Shown: in pieces, positions 44,630 through 57,148 of the stretch
Layout: each line of letters starts with the position of its first letter
How positions within the stretch are numbered: the stretch's first letter is position 1
Assembly: GCF_028595325.1 (NCBI RefSeq)
Contig: NZ_JAQQXR010000010.1
Location: 62,001-126,000 of the forward strand
Origin: Janthinobacterium fluminis
Lineage (GTDB): Bacteria; Pseudomonadota; Gammaproteobacteria; Burkholderiales; Burkholderiaceae_D
Direction: 5' to 3'
DNA: 64,000 bases
The notes under the pieces: model-generated
What the model saw: only the letters and a program-made list of their open reading frames with translations
Database searches by the model: none
Told to the model about the DNA's origin: nothing
Position numbers and translations under genes: made by a program

Positions 44630-46048
44630 ATGGGTTTGAAGCTTTACGAAGAACTGGCAGACGAAATCGCCGCAATGATTGCCAATAAACTGTTGCTGCC
44701 GGGCGAGCGCATCGCCTCGGTGCGCCAGCAGCATGTGCGCCGCGGCGTCAGCCCGGCCACGGTGTTCCAGGCCTATTATCTGCTGGAGGCGCGCGGCCTG
44801 ATCGTCGCCCGGCCCCGCTCCGGCTATTACGTGGCGCCGCAGCGCGCCGCGCTGGCGCCCGAGCCGGAAGCGTCGCAGCCGGCCGGCGCCTCGACCCGGG
44901 TCGACGTCAGCGAGCTGGTGTTCGAGGTGCTGGGCGCGGCCGGCGCGCGCGACATCGTGCCCTTCGGTTCGGCCTTCCCCAGCCCGCTGCTGTTCCCGAT
45001 GGCCAGGCTGGCGCGCTGCGTGGCCGGCAGCATGCGCCGCCTCGACCCGTGGAGCACGGTCGCCGACCTGCCCCAGGGCAACGCCGAGCTGCGCCGCCAG
45101 ATCGCCCTGCGCTACCAGCGCGACGGCGCCCAGGTGGCCAGCGACGAGATCGTCATCACCAACGGCGCGCTGGAGGCGCTGAACCTGTGCCTGCAAGCCG
45201 TCACGCGGCCGGGCGACGCCGTGCTGATCGAGTCGCCCAGCTTCTACGCCGGCCTGCAGGCGCTGGAGCGGCTCGACCTGGTGGCCATCGAAATCGCCAC
45301 CAGCCCGCGCGACGGCATCGACCTGGCGGCGCTGGCCGAGGCGCTGGCGCGGCACCGGCCGAAAGCCTGCTGGTTGATGACGAGCTTCCAGAATCCGCTG
45401 GGCGGCTTGATGCCGCCGGAAAAGAAGCGCGCGCTGGTGGCGCTGCTGGCCGAGCACGAGGTGCCCTTGATCGAGGACGACGTCTACGGCGAGCTGTATT
45501 TCGGCGCCCAGCGTCCCGCGCACAGCAAGAGTTTCGACAGCAAGGGGCTGGTCATGCACTGCAGCTCGTTTTCGAAAAGCCTGGCGCCGGGCTTCCGGGT
45601 CGGCTGGGCGGCGCCGGGGCGCTACGCCCGCGCCGTCGAGCGGCTGCGCCTGACCACCAGCCTGGCGGCGGCGCTGCCGTCGCAACTGGCGCTGGCCGAC
45701 TATCTGGGGCAGGGCGCCTATGAGCGCCATTTGCGCCAGTTGCGCCTGGCGTTGGCGGGGCAGCAGCAGCAGATGCTCGAGGCGATCGCCGTGCACTTTC
45801 CCGCCGGCACGCGCGTGACGCGGCCGCAGGGCGGGTATTTTGTCTGGGTCGAGTTGCCCAAGGGCGTGGATGCGCTGGCGCTGCACCGCAGCGCGCTGCG
45901 GCATGGCATCAGCGTGGCGCCGGGGCCGATTTTTTCCGCCAACCGGGCCTTCGGCAATTGCCTGCGGCTTAATTACGGCCACATCTGGGATGAAACCCAC
46001 GAGGCCGCCATTGCGACGCTGGGCCGGCTGGCCGCCGCCCAGCTGTGA
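44630..46048 (+). CDS. MocR-type (GntR-aminotransferase) transcriptional regulator
   Basis: 472 residues from ATG 44630. N-terminal GntR winged helix (about 1-75: LYEELADEIAAMI, LLPGERIASVRQQHVRRGVSPATV, ARPRSGYYV), a linker, and a class I aminotransferase fold (about 110-470) with the PLP lysine in SSFSKSLAPGFRVGW and SFQNPLGGLMPP. The HTH is slightly unusual (QQHVRRGVSPATVFQAYYLLEA). It likely senses an amino compound or PLP and controls the divergent cytochromes (inference). Confidence 0.92.
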   Translation: MGLKLYEELADEIAAMIANKLLLPGERIASVRQQHVRRGVSPATVFQAYYLLEARGLIVARPRSGYYVAPQRAALAPEPEASQPAGASTRVDVSELVFEVLGAAGARDIVPFGSAFPSPLLFPMARLARCVAGSMRRLDPWSTVADLPQGNAELRRQIALRYQRDGAQVASDEIVITNGALEALNLCLQAVTRPGDAVLIESPSFYAGLQALERLDLVAIEIATSPRDGIDLAALAEALARHRPKACWLMTSFQNPLGGLMPPEKKRALVALLAEHEVPLIEDDVYGELYFGAQRPAHSKSFDSKGLVMHCSSFSKSLAPGFRVGWAAPGRYARAVERLRLTTSLAAALPSQLALADYLGQGAYERHLRQLRLALAGQQQQMLEAIAVHFPAGTRVTRPQGGYFVWVELPKGVDALALHRSALRHGISVAPGPIFSANRAFGNCLRLNYGHIWDETHEAAIATLGRLAAAQL

Positions 46049-46066
46049 TCGGCCCGTGCGGCCCGC

Positions 46067-46708
46067 TCAGTCGGCGGTCCGGGCCGCCGCTTCGTGCGCC
46101 GATGCGGTCTTGCGCCTGGCCGGCGCCACCTTGCCGCCGTCGGCGATCCAGCGCCGGTACACCCGCAGCGCCACCTGGGCGTCGTCGGCCGCGTAGAGTA
46201 TCTGTTTTTCGCTCAGGCGCGGCGTGGCCCAGTTGGTGGTGGAGATTTTTTTCGATTTCTGCAGGTGCAGGCCAAAAAACTTCGCCACGGCGCTTTTCGC
46301 GCCCAGGTCGTTGCGCTGGCCGCCGCGCAGCGCCACCGACAAGTCCAGCACCTGGGCCGGCGCGATGCCGAGCTTGTGGCGCAGGCGCTTGACGTCGTCG
46401 CTGAGGCCGAAGCCGACCTTCAGCGTCGTGGTCGATTCGAGGATGGCCTTGAGCACGTCGAGCGCCGGCGCGGCGCCGATCTGGAACAGGTAGGCGGTGT
46501 CGTCGGTGGCCAGCTGGATCAAATGCGGGCCGCTCGACGTCTCGCCTTTCAGGAAGGTCGGCTTGGACTCGGTGTCGAAGCCGATCGCGTCGGCCGCCAG
46601 CAGCGCGGCCAGGGCCGCGCTCGCGTCGTCGGCGTTGCGCACGAGGCGCACGTCGGCCAGCCGGATGCCCTGGTAGGGCGGGAGCGGCGGCGCCGTTTCG
46701 GTGCTCAT
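46067..46708 (-). CDS. 3'-5' exonuclease, RNase D-like DEDDy
   Basis: 213 residues. DEDDy active-site blocks: IGFDTES (Asp/Glu), VGFGLSDDVKRL (Asp) and YAADDAQVALRVY (Tyr/Asp), within the 3'-5' exonuclease fold. A basic tail (PARRKTASAHEAAARTAD) follows. Lacks HRDC domains, so it is not a full RNase D; it resembles stand-alone exonucleases active on DNA or RNA ends. Ten bp downstream of the proQ-type gene, on the same strand. Confidence 0.88.
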   Translation of the reverse strand: MSTETAPPLPPYQGIRLADVRLVRNADDASAALAALLAADAIGFDTESKPTFLKGETSSGPHLIQLATDDTAYLFQIGAAPALDVLKAILESTTTLKVGFGLSDDVKRLRHKLGIAPAQVLDLSVALRGGQRNDLGAKSAVAKFFGLHLQKSKKISTTNWATPRLSEKQILYAADDAQVALRVYRRWIADGGKVAPARRKTASAHEAAARTAD

Positions 46709-46717
46709 CGGGGCGGA

Positions 46718-47173
46718 TCAGCCCTTGCGGGAAAACTTCGCCGTCAACTGGCTCAGCTTCTCGGCGCGCACGCGGTTCGCTTCCTCGGCGGCGGCGGCGT
46801 CGCGTTCGGCTTTCTTGCGTTCGGCCTCTTTTTTGAAGCGCTGCTGCAACACCTGGCTCGCGTGGTCGCGGTGCACCTGGGTCACTTCGGCGCCGGGGGT
46901 GCCGTCGAGGTCATAGCGCACCTTGGCTTTTTCCATCACGCGCAGATAGCGCAGGGAGCCGGTGTGGATGCCCAGCGCCGTGCGCATCAACTTGCGGTCG
47001 AGTTCGGGCAGGCGCGCCAGCAATTGCTTGTCTATGCCGATGGACAAGGGCAGGCAGTCGCGGAAGGGCGCAAATTGTTCTTGAAATTGCTTGAGCAGGG
47101 AGCGCGCGGTTTGCGCCGGTGCGCCAGGCGCTGCAGGCTGAGGGGTGAGACTAGGCGTGTTCATCGACTTCAT
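46718..47173 (-). CDS. ProQ/FinO family RNA chaperone
   Basis: 151 residues. FinO/ProQ domain at about 25-120 (LLKQFQEQFAPFRDCLPLSIGI, DKQLLARLPELDRKLMRTALGIHTGSLRYL, RYDLDG) plus a basic, Ala/Glu/Arg helical tail (about 115-151). It binds structured sRNAs and 3' ends of mRNAs. ATG 47173 is used; ATG 47164 is possible and neither has a clear ribosome site. Followed by the exonuclease gene (10 bp), so an RNA-processing pair. Confidence 0.9.
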   Translation of the reverse strand: MKSMNTPSLTPQPAAPGAPAQTARSLLKQFQEQFAPFRDCLPLSIGIDKQLLARLPELDRKLMRTALGIHTGSLRYLRVMEKAKVRYDLDGTPGAEVTQVHRDHASQVLQQRFKKEAERKKAERDAAAAEEANRVRAEKLSQLTAKFSRKG

Positions 47174-47293
47174 AGGTTAGGCTGGAAACGGGAGCATAGC
47201 ACGCAAGAGGGGGGAGTGCATTGACTTTTATGGCAACAATGACTTTTTTGCCATGCTGTTTGATGGGCGCGGTGGCGCGGAAATGTGTATAAT

Positions 47294-47498
47294 GTCGGCT
47301 TGCGCTGAATACTGGCTTGCGCCGTATCAGTAGTGCAGGGGATCAGAGCAGTCGCTTTCTCGCCACGTTATGGGGTTTATTGATGTCAGGTATCTGAACT
47401 GTCAATTATACTGATAACAGGGTCTGGGGCATAATCTCGCTCTCCTCTATTCTTCACTGAATAATAGATACAAGCCCGTTTTGGTAGCGGGCTTTTTT
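47294..47498 (+). ncRNA. Probable small non-coding RNA upstream of rpoD
   Basis: The good plus-strand terminator at 47472-47498 has no plus-strand gene before it: the previous one ends at 46048 and two minus-strand genes lie between. A transcript from about 47299 (after TATAAT at 47288-47293) to the terminator would be about 200 nt. It can fold, for example CTATTC (47447 onward) with GAATAATAG close to the 3' end. The size would suit 6S RNA, but I cannot match it to that family. Start and identity are unproven. Confidence 0.4.
47472..47498 (+). terminator. Intrinsic terminator without an upstream protein gene
   Basis: AAGCCCG (47472-47478) and CGGGCTT (47488-47494) form a 7-bp stem with a 9-nt loop, followed by a T-run to 47498. 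The T-run exists only for the plus direction. Confidence 0.85.
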
Positions 47499-47711
47499 CA
47501 TTCCGCAATGTATACCGCCAATTTATCTACACCTCCTTCAGCGCCGCCGCGCCGCAACGACGCTGCGCCGGCTTTGGGCATGCCGATGGATTGGCGCCGC
47601 CGCGCTTAGCCGGCGGCCGCAGCACACGCACCATCGAGTCCGATTCGCAGGCTTAGGTGGGATCATTCACTTCGCCGCGACCATGTGGTCTCGCATAGAG
47701 AGAGATATTTA

Positions 47712-50204
<2,493 letters not shown>

Positions 50205-50220
50205 GCGTTCATGGCGTGTC

Positions 50221-50262
50221 GCCTAGGCGCCCCGCCTAGGCGCCCCGCCTAGGCGGGGCGCC
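50221..50262. repeat. 13-bp CCTAGG repeats and palindrome between rpoD and the kinase gene
   Basis: GCCTAGGCGCCCC occurs at 50221-50233 and again at 50234-50246, followed by a third GCCTAGGC. The last part, GGCGCCCCGCC-TA-GGCGGGGCGCC (50239-50262), is a perfect 11-bp inverted repeat. It fills the space between the convergent stops of rpoD and the histidine kinase and may act as a two-way stem-loop terminator, though T-runs are missing. Confidence 0.8.
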
Positions 50263-52236
50263 TCAGCCTGCCTGGCTCAGGCGCGGGGCGCCCGGCGGCG
50301 GCGCCGCCGTGGCCACCACCGGCATCAGGATGGTCAGCGCCGTGCCGCTGTCCTTGCGGCTGTCGATCACCAACTCCCCTCCCAGCGCGCTGATGCGCTC
50401 CGTAATGCTCTTCAAACCATAGGAAGCCGCCTTGCCGTGGTCGCCCGGCTGGATGCCGATGCCGTTGTCGGCGATGACGATGGTGACCCATTGCGCGTTC
50501 AGGTTCAGCGACACTTCGACGGCGCTGGCGGCGGCGTGGCGCAGGATGTTGGCGAGCGACTCCTGGATGACGCGGAAGATGGCGGCCGTCTGGCGGTTGT
50601 CCAGCGTCGCGTTGGCGCTGTCGTCGAGGATGAACAATTCGTAGCGGATCGCGCTGCGCCGCTCGAATTGCTTGAGCAGCCATTCGACGGCCGCGCACAA
50701 GCCCAGTTCCAGCGTGCTCGGGTGCAGGTCGTTGATGATCGCCCGCACCGACTTGATCGTCGTGTCGATGGTTTCCAGCGCGCGCCCGACCTGCTGGTTC
50801 AGGCGCGGGTGCGTGCCGCCGGTGCGCGCGTGCAGCATCGACACGTCGATCTTCAGGGCCATCAGGTTTTGCCCCAGATCGTCGTGGATGTCGAGCGCGA
50901 TGCGCTTGCGCTCCTCCTCCTTGATGGTTTGCTGGTGGTCGGACAACTCGCGCAATTGCAGCAGCGATTGCTGCAAGGCTTCCTCGTCGCGCTTGCGGTT
51001 GGTGATGTCGACGCTCATGGCGATCAGCAGCATCGGCTGGCCGGCGTCGTCATACAGCGGCTTCTTGTAGCACTGCACGAGCCGGCTTTCCTGCAGCAGG
51101 GCGTTCCACACCAGCTCCTCGCCCACCTGCAGGCGGCCGCTGGCGAAGGCGGCCCGGTCGTCGGCCAGGAAACCGTCCATCTGCTCGGGCGGGAAGAAGC
51201 CGTGGCCGCCCTTGCCCTGCAGGTCGGCGAAGCGCATGCCCCATTGCTGTTCGCAGGCTTCGTTCATCAGCACGATGCGCGACTCGGCGTCTTTCAGGAA
51301 CAGCGCCAGCGGCATCATCGAGATGATTTCCTGCAAGCGCTTCTCGCTGTGGGCCAGCGCCCGCTGGGCCGCCTCGCGCTCGTCGATCTCGTCGCGCAGG
51401 AGCAGGTTGGCGTCGACCAGCTCGGCGGTGCGCAGGCGGATGCGGTTTTCCAGCTCGGTATGGGCGATGCCGAGGGCCTGCTCGGCCAGCTTGCGCTCGG
51501 TGATGTCGGTCATCATCACCAGCGCGCCGCAGACGGCGCCGTCGGCGTCGCACCGCAGGCGGCCGGCGACCAGCGCCCAGGCCGTCTTGCCATCCGCGCG
51601 CTGGTATTGCTGGTCGCGCGGGCTGACGTCGCCGCCGCGGTACAGGGGGCAGCAGCATTGCAGCGCCACCTCCGGCATGAAGGCGTTGACGGGCTGGCCG
51701 ATCAGGTCGGGCAGTGCGCAGCCGATCAGCTCCGTCATGCGCCGGTTGGCAAAGACGATGCGGCCGCCGGCGTCGGTGATCCAGATGCCTTCCTGCATCG
51801 TGTCGACGATTTCACGGTAGCGCGCCTCGCTGCCCTGCAATTGCGCATGGGTGCTTTGGCGCGACAGGGTCAGGCTGCGCACGCGCAAGAGGATAAAGCT
51901 GAGCAGCGCCAACATCGTCACCAGCAGCGCGCCCAGCGCCATGCGCTCGCGGGTGTTTTGCTGCGCGGCCGCCAGTTTGGCGCGCGCCAGCACCGCCTGC
52001 TCGGCGCCGATCAGCGCGTCGATGCCGGCCTCGGCCGCCGCCGCGCCGCCGGCGCGCAAGTAGCCGCTGCGCCGCTGTTCCAGCTGTATCAGGCGTTCAT
52101 GCGCGGTATCGACAGCCGTGGCGGCCGTGCGCGCCTGCATCATTTCGCGGCAGGTCAGCGCGCCCAGTGCGCTCAGCAGGACCAGGATCGCCGCCACGCC
52201 CGCCAGACTCCAGCTTTCAACCGACCATTTTCTCAT
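50263..52236 (-). CDS. NarX/DegS-like sensor histidine kinase with two PAS domains
   Basis: 657 residues from ATG 52236 (GGGAAG upstream). Two membrane helices (about 11-32 and 97-120) bound a short helical periplasmic part. Then PAS 1 (about 140-250, with a Cys-rich ALQCCCPLYRGGDVSPRDQQ), PAS 2 (about 300-410), a HisKA_3 dimer domain with IALDIHDDLGQNL (phospho-His about residue 457) and a HATPase domain (ADNGIGIQPGDHGKAASYGL). It should phosphorylate a NarL/LuxR-type regulator, but none is in the neighbourhood, so it is an orphan. The CCCP cluster could bind a metal or sense redox (inference). Confidence 0.9.
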   Translation of the reverse strand: MRKWSVESWSLAGVAAILVLLSALGALTCREMMQARTAATAVDTAHERLIQLEQRRSGYLRAGGAAAAEAGIDALIGAEQAVLARAKLAAAQQNTRERMALGALLVTMLALLSFILLRVRSLTLSRQSTHAQLQGSEARYREIVDTMQEGIWITDAGGRIVFANRRMTELIGCALPDLIGQPVNAFMPEVALQCCCPLYRGGDVSPRDQQYQRADGKTAWALVAGRLRCDADGAVCGALVMMTDITERKLAEQALGIAHTELENRIRLRTAELVDANLLLRDEIDEREAAQRALAHSEKRLQEIISMMPLALFLKDAESRIVLMNEACEQQWGMRFADLQGKGGHGFFPPEQMDGFLADDRAAFASGRLQVGEELVWNALLQESRLVQCYKKPLYDDAGQPMLLIAMSVDITNRKRDEEALQQSLLQLRELSDHQQTIKEEERKRIALDIHDDLGQNLMALKIDVSMLHARTGGTHPRLNQQVGRALETIDTTIKSVRAIINDLHPSTLELGLCAAVEWLLKQFERRSAIRYELFILDDSANATLDNRQTAAIFRVIQESLANILRHAAASAVEVSLNLNAQWVTIVIADNGIGIQPGDHGKAASYGLKSITERISALGGELVIDSRKDSGTALTILMPVVATAAPPPGAPRLSQAG

Positions 52237-52371
52237 TGGCGTCTTCCCGTGCCAGCCGCGGCACAAGCCGGAATCGGCGCTGTGGCCCCGCAAGGCGCGC
52301 GGCGGGCTGGGTGAGTGGCTATTGTAATGCCAGTTTTGCCAATTTTGATTTATTTTTAGATAATATTACCA

Positions 52372-52402
52372 GGGCCGGCGCCGCCGCGGCGGGCACCGGC
52401 CC
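52372..52402 (-). terminator. Stem-loop after ppc
   Basis: GGGCCGG (52372-52378) and CCGGCCC (52396-52402) enclose a CGCCGCGGCG-like palindrome, just beyond the ppc stop. No T-run follows on the minus strand, so it is only terminator-like. Confidence 0.4.
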
Positions 52403-52407
52403 AAGAC

Positions 52408-55257
52408 TCAGCCGGTGTTGCGCAAGCCGGCCGCGACGCCGTTGATGGACAGGTGGATGCCGCGGTGAACCCGCTCGTCGGCCTGGCCGGGCCGGTCCGA
52501 CAGCGCGCGGTGGCGCTTGATCAGCTCGACCTGCAAGTGGTTCAGCGGGTCCAGGTAGGCGAAGCGGTTCATGATCGAGCGCGCCAGCAGCGGGTTGCCG
52601 GCCAGCCGTTCGCGCTTGCCGGTGATCTGCTCCAGGCAGGCCAGCGTCAGCGCGTGCTCGGCGGTGATGCGGGCGAAGATGCGCTCGCGCAGCGCCGCGT
52701 CGGCCACCAGCTCGGCGTAGCGCGAGGCGATCGCCAGGTCGGTCTTGGCCAGCACCATGTCCATGTTCGACAGCAGCGTGGCGAAGAACGGCCATTCGCT
52801 GTGCATGGCGCGCAGCGTCGCCAGCTTGGCCTCGCGGGGCGGCCCGGCGGCGTCGTCGAGCCAGGCGCCGACGGCGCTGCCGAAGCCATACCAGCCCGGC
52901 AGCAGCAGCCGGCACTGGCCCCAGGAAAAGCCCCAGGGGATGGCGCGCAAGTCCTCGATGCGCTTGCTCGGCTTGCGCGAGGCGGGGCGCGAGCCGAGGT
53001 TCAGCTCGGCGATTTCGGCGATCGGCGTGGCGGCGAAGAAGTAGTCGGTGAAGCCCGGCGTGTCGTAGACCAGGTGGCGGTAAGCCTGGTAGGCGCGCGC
53101 CGACAGCTGCGCCATGACGGCCTCGAAGCGGGCCAGCCCGGCCGCGTGGGCCGGGTCGGCCGCCGGCGGCATCAGGCTGGCCTCCAGCGTGGCGGCGACC
53201 AGCAGTTCGAGGTTGCGGCGGCCGATGTCGGCGTTGGAGAATTTCGAGGCGATGATTTCGCCCTGTTCCGTCAGGCGGATCTGGCCGTTGACGGTGCCGG
53301 GCGGCTGCGCCAGGATGGCTTCGTAGCTGGGGCCGCCGCCGCGGCCGACCGTGCCGCCGCGGCCGTGGAACAGGCGCAGCTTGACGCCGGCCCGGGCGAA
53401 CACGGTGACGAGCAGGGTTTCGGCCTTGTACAGCTCCCAGTTCGAGGTCAGGAAGCCGCCGTCCTTGTTCGAGTCGGAATAGCCGAGCATGACTTCCTGT
53501 AACTGGCCCTGGCGGGCGATCAGCGGCCGCACCTGGGGCAGGGCCATGACGCGGCCCATGATCTCGGCGGCGCGCTGCAGGTCGGGAATGGTTTCGAACA
53601 GGGGGATGACCATCAGGTCGAGTTCGCCGTCCGCGCCGTCGCCGCCGCGCAGCAGGCCCGTCTCTTTTTGCAGCAGCAGCACTTCGAGCAAGTCCGAGAC
53701 GGTTTCCGTGTGCGAGATGATGTAGTTGCGGATGGCCCGCGCGCCGTAGCGCTGGCGGATCTCGCGCGCGGCGCGCAGGATGCCCAGCTCGCCGGCGGTT
53801 TCCTCGGAGTAGTCGAGATAGGGCGAGTACAGCAGGCGCGGCTGGGCCAGCTCGGCCAGCAGCAGGCGCTCCTTCTGCGCCTCGCTCAGCGCCGCGTAGT
53901 TGGCTTCGACGGCGGCGCGGGCGAACAGCTCGGCCAGCACGCGCTCGTGGACGTCGGAGGTCTGGCGCATGTCGAGCGAGGCCAGGTGGAAGCCGAAGAT
54001 GTCGGCGGCCCGCCTCAGCGTCGCCAGGCGCGGCTTGACCAGCACGGCGCCGTGGTGCTCCTGCAGCGAGGCGACCAGCACCTGCAGGTCGGCGGCGAAG
54101 GCGGCCGCCTCGGCGTAGGGGGCGGCGGCGCCAACCTCCTTGCGCAGGATGTTGCTGGCGCCCAGCGCCCGCGCCGTCGCCGCCAGGCGCGCGTAGATGT
54201 TGATCAGGGCGCGGCGGTACGGCTCGTCGCTGCGGTGCGGCGAGGTGTCGGGCGATTGCTCGGCCAGCGCCTGCAGGGCCGGGCTGACGTCCGTCATCAA
54301 GGTCGAGATCGACAGTTCGGCGCCCAGCGCGTGCACCTCGTCGAGGTAAAAGTCGAGGATGGTGCTGGCGTGGCGCGCCAGCGCGTGGCGCATGGTGGCG
54401 GCGTTGACGTTGGGGTTGCCGTCGCGGTCGCCGCCTATCCAGCTGCCCATCTGCACATACGGCGCGGCGGCGCCTTGCCCCGGCTTGCCCGCCTGTTCCG
54501 GGTAGTGGGCGGCGATGTCGGCCTCGATGTCGTCGTACAGGCCGGGCAGTTCGCGCAGGAAGGTGATGCGGTAGTAGGACAGGGCGTTGTCGATCTCGTC
54601 GGCCACCGTCAGCTTCGAGTAGCGCAGCATGCGCGTCTGCCACAGCGTGGCGATGCGCGCGTGCAGCAGTTGCAGATTCGCCGCGCGCTCCTTCGGCGTC
54701 AGCGGCAGGTCGCGCTCGGCCAGCAGGCGGGCGATGTCGTGCTCGGCGTCGAGGATGCTCTTGCGCTGCACCTCGGTCGGGTGGGCCGTCAGCACCGGCG
54801 CGATCAGGGCGTCGGCGAAGAAGGTGGCGACGGTGCCGGCGCCGACGCCGGCCTGCTTGAGCCGCCCCAGCGCGAAGCCGACGCTGCCCGCCTGGGCCGG
54901 CGAGCCGGCCAGCAGGTGGGCGCGGCGGCGGCGGATGTGGTGCTGGTCCTCGGCGATGTTGGCCAGGTGGGAGAAATAGGAGAAGGCGCGCACCACGGCG
55001 ATGGTTTGCTCGCGGCTGAGCCGCTTCAGCATCGCGTCGAGCTCGGCGGCGGCGCTGGCGTCGGCCTCGCGGCGGAAGCGCACGGCCGTCTGGCGTATCG
55101 TCTCGACGACGGCGAACACGGCCTCGCCCTCCTGGTCGCGCAGCACCTCGCCGAGCAGGCGGCCGAGCAGGCGGATGTCTTCTTTCAGGGGCGCGTCCTT
55201 GTCGGCGCCGGCTGGCACGTCTGTAACAGTAGCTTCTTTAACCATGTGATGGACCAT
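52408..55257 (-). CDS. ppc: Phosphoenolpyruvate carboxylase
   Basis: 949 residues. Catalytic blocks: [16 protein letters not shown] with the essential His (about residue 165), [70 protein letters not shown], and the C-terminal NTG. It carboxylates PEP to oxaloacetate to refill the TCA cycle. Divergent from hemC as in related betaproteobacteria; the start could also be ATG 55245. Confidence 0.97.
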   Translation of the reverse strand: MVHHMVKEATVTDVPAGADKDAPLKEDIRLLGRLLGEVLRDQEGEAVFAVVETIRQTAVRFRREADASAAAELDAMLKRLSREQTIAVVRAFSYFSHLANIAEDQHHIRRRRAHLLAGSPAQAGSVGFALGRLKQAGVGAGTVATFFADALIAPVLTAHPTEVQRKSILDAEHDIARLLAERDLPLTPKERAANLQLLHARIATLWQTRMLRYSKLTVADEIDNALSYYRITFLRELPGLYDDIEADIAAHYPEQAGKPGQGAAAPYVQMGSWIGGDRDGNPNVNAATMRHALARHASTILDFYLDEVHALGAELSISTLMTDVSPALQALAEQSPDTSPHRSDEPYRRALINIYARLAATARALGASNILRKEVGAAAPYAEAAAFAADLQVLVASLQEHHGAVLVKPRLATLRRAADIFGFHLASLDMRQTSDVHERVLAELFARAAVEANYAALSEAQKERLLLAELAQPRLLYSPYLDYSEETAGELGILRAAREIRQRYGARAIRNYIISHTETVSDLLEVLLLQKETGLLRGGDGADGELDLMVIPLFETIPDLQRAAEIMGRVMALPQVRPLIARQGQLQEVMLGYSDSNKDGGFLTSNWELYKAETLLVTVFARAGVKLRLFHGRGGTVGRGGGPSYEAILAQPPGTVNGQIRLTEQGEIIASKFSNADIGRRNLELLVAATLEASLMPPAADPAHAAGLARFEAVMAQLSARAYQAYRHLVYDTPGFTDYFFAATPIAEIAELNLGSRPASRKPSKRIEDLRAIPWGFSWGQCRLLLPGWYGFGSAVGAWLDDAAGPPREAKLATLRAMHSEWPFFATLLSNMDMVLAKTDLAIASRYAELVADAALRERIFARITAEHALTLACLEQITGKRERLAGNPLLARSIMNRFAYLDPLNHLQVELIKRHRALSDRPGQADERVHRGIHLSINGVAAGLRNTG

Positions 55258-55392
55258 TTAATGTGATTGCGTGGTGCAAAAGGCGGATGGCCACGGTCTG
55301 CAGGGGAGGCGCATGATAAAATTTGTGATCTTAAACATGTGCACATAACTGGTGTCCACCGGTTAGGGTCAACGACAGCGAAAGAACTTGTT

Positions 55393-56370
55393 TTGAAAGC
55401 ATCCGATTTGACACTGAATATTCCGGCCAGACTGGTCATCGCTTCGCGCGAAAGCCGGCTCGCCATGTGGCAGGCCGAGCATGTGCGCGCGCGCTTGGCT
55501 TTATTATATCCGCAGTGCCGCGTCGAGATTCTCGGCATGACCACGCGCGGCGACCAGATCCTCGACCGCGCCCTGTCCAAGGTCGGCGGCAAGGGTTTGT
55601 TCGTCAAGGAGCTGGAAGTGGCGATGGCCGAGGGCCGCGCCGACCTGGCCGTGCATTCGCTCAAGGACGTGCCGATGGACTTGCCGGCCGGCTTCCGCCT
55701 GGCCGCCATCCTCGAACGGGAAGACCCGCGCGACGCCTTCGTGTCGAACGACTACGCCAGCCTGGCCGATTTGCCGGCCGGCAGCGTCGTCGGCACCAGC
55801 AGCCTGCGCCGCCAGTCGCTGATCGCGGCGCGCCACCCGCAACTGGTGATCAAGCCGCTGCGCGGCAACCTCGACACCCGCCTGGGCAAGCTCGACCGCG
55901 GCGAATATGCCGCCATCATCCTCGCCGCCGCCGGCTTGAAGCGGCTCGGCCTGCCGCAGCGCATCCGCGCGCTGCTGGACCCGGAACTGAGCCTGCCGGC
56001 CGCCGGCCAGGGCGCGATGGCCATCGAGATCGCCGAGCGCGACGACGGCGTCGACCTGCTGCGCCTGCTGGCGCCGCTGAACCACGCGGCCACGGCGCAA
56101 GCCGTGGCGGCCGAGCGCAAGGTGTCGAAGGTGTTCGGCGGCAGTTGCCAGATTCCCCTGGCCGCCTACGCCACCGTCGACGGCGCCGTGCTGCGCCTGC
56201 GCGCCATGGTCGCCACGCCGGACGGCGCGCGCATGGCCAGCGCCGACGTCAGCGGCGCCGCCGCCGCGCCCGAGCAGGTGGGCGAGCAGGCGGCCGACTT
56301 GCTGCGTCAGCAAGACGCCGCCGGCATACTCGCCAGTTGCGCCGTGCTGCCGGACGCGCCGGATGCCTGA
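55393..56370 (+). CDS. hemC: Hydroxymethylbilane synthase
   Basis: 325 residues from TTG 55393, chosen since [20 protein letters not shown] should lie close to the N-terminus and no ATG exists between there and the upstream out-of-family extension. Family blocks: [23 protein letters not shown] (positions about 55-75), [40 protein letters not shown], and [10 protein letters not shown] with Cys252, which holds the dipyrromethane cofactor. It links four porphobilinogens. Overlaps hemD by 8 bp. The rare start may limit translation. Confidence 0.95.
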   Translation: MKASDLTLNIPARLVIASRESRLAMWQAEHVRARLALLYPQCRVEILGMTTRGDQILDRALSKVGGKGLFVKELEVAMAEGRADLAVHSLKDVPMDLPAGFRLAAILEREDPRDAFVSNDYASLADLPAGSVVGTSSLRRQSLIAARHPQLVIKPLRGNLDTRLGKLDRGEYAAIILAAAGLKRLGLPQRIRALLDPELSLPAAGQGAMAIEIAERDDGVDLLRLLAPLNHAATAQAVAAERKVSKVFGGSCQIPLAAYATVDGAVLRLRAMVATPDGARMASADVSGAAAAPEQVGEQAADLLRQQDAAGILASCAVLPDAPDA

Positions 56371-57148
56371 TACCGTCGTGATCACGCGGCCGCTGGCGCA
56401 AGCCGGGCCGCTGGCTGAGCGGGTCGCCGCGCTGGGCCGGCCGGTCGAGCTGCTGCCGCTGCTGGAAATCCATGCGCTGGCCGACCAGGCCGCGCTGGCG
56501 CTGGCGCTGGCCGACCTGCGCGCCTACGCGATGGTGGCCTTCGTGTCGCCGAACGCCATCGACGCCGCCTTCGCCCACATCGATGCCTGGCCGGCCGGCG
56601 TCACGCTGGCCGTGCTGGGCGAGGGCAGCCGCGCGGCCTTGGCGGCGCACGGCGTCACGCCCGCCTGCGCCGACATCGTCAGCCCGCATGACGCGGCCAG
56701 GAGCGACTCCGAGCATTTGCTGGAAAGCCTGGACCTGGCCCGCCTGCGCGGGCGCCGCGTGCTGATCGTGCGCGGCGACGGCGGCCGCGAACTGATGGGC
56801 GAGGGCTTGCGCCGGGCCGGCGTCGAGGTCCGCTTCGTCACGGCCTACCGGCGCGCCGTGCCGGCGCTGACGCCGGCGCTGGCGGCGACCCTGCGCCGCC
56901 TGCTGGCGCAGCGCAACGACTGGGTCATCACCAGCTCGGAAGCCCTGCGCGGGCTGATGGGCTTGCTGGCGGCGCTGGACGGCGAGGCCGCCGGGGCGCA
57001 GCACAACGTTGCAAAAATGCAACAACAACATTTAATCGTCCCCCACGCCCGCATTGCACAAACGGCAAGCGATCTGGGCTTTACCCGCTTGACACTGACA
57101 GGTTCAGGCGACGAACGGGTGCTTGCCGCGTTACAATCACGACCATGA
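56363..57148 (+). CDS. hemD: Uroporphyrinogen-III synthase
   Basis: 261 residues. It closes the linear tetrapyrrole with inversion of ring D. Typical weakly conserved HemD pattern: [20 protein letters not shown] start, [34 protein letters not shown] and the central [14 protein letters not shown]. The alternating two-lobed Rossmann-like pattern fits. Position between hemC (8-bp overlap) and hemX (4-bp overlap) confirms it. Confidence 0.95.
   Translation: MPDTVVITRPLAQAGPLAERVAALGRPVELLPLLEIHALADQAALALALADLRAYAMVAFVSPNAIDAAFAHIDAWPAGVTLAVLGEGSRAALAAHGVTPACADIVSPHDAARSDSEHLLESLDLARLRGRRVLIVRGDGGRELMGEGLRRAGVEVRFVTAYRRAVPALTPALAATLRRLLAQRNDWVITSSEALRGLMGLLAALDGEAAGAQHNVAKMQQQHLIVPHARIAQTASDLGFTRLTLTGSGDERVLAALQSRP

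Larger units (their letters stand above)
47174..47711. other. 538-bp intergenic region upstream of rpoD
   Basis: No protein gene. It holds a TATAAT at 47288-47293, a structured stretch ending in the terminator at 47472-47498 (described separately), and then a 213-bp leader to rpoD with the ribosome site GAGAGAGA before 47712. The 47220-47470 part is clearly less GC-rich than the genes. dnaG, which often precedes rpoD, is absent. Confidence 0.7.

Noticed and set aside
47174-47711. tRNA or rRNA in the gap upstream of rpoD
   Set aside because: No cloverleaf, T-loop GGTTCGA-type sequence or rRNA-like stretch found by eye.
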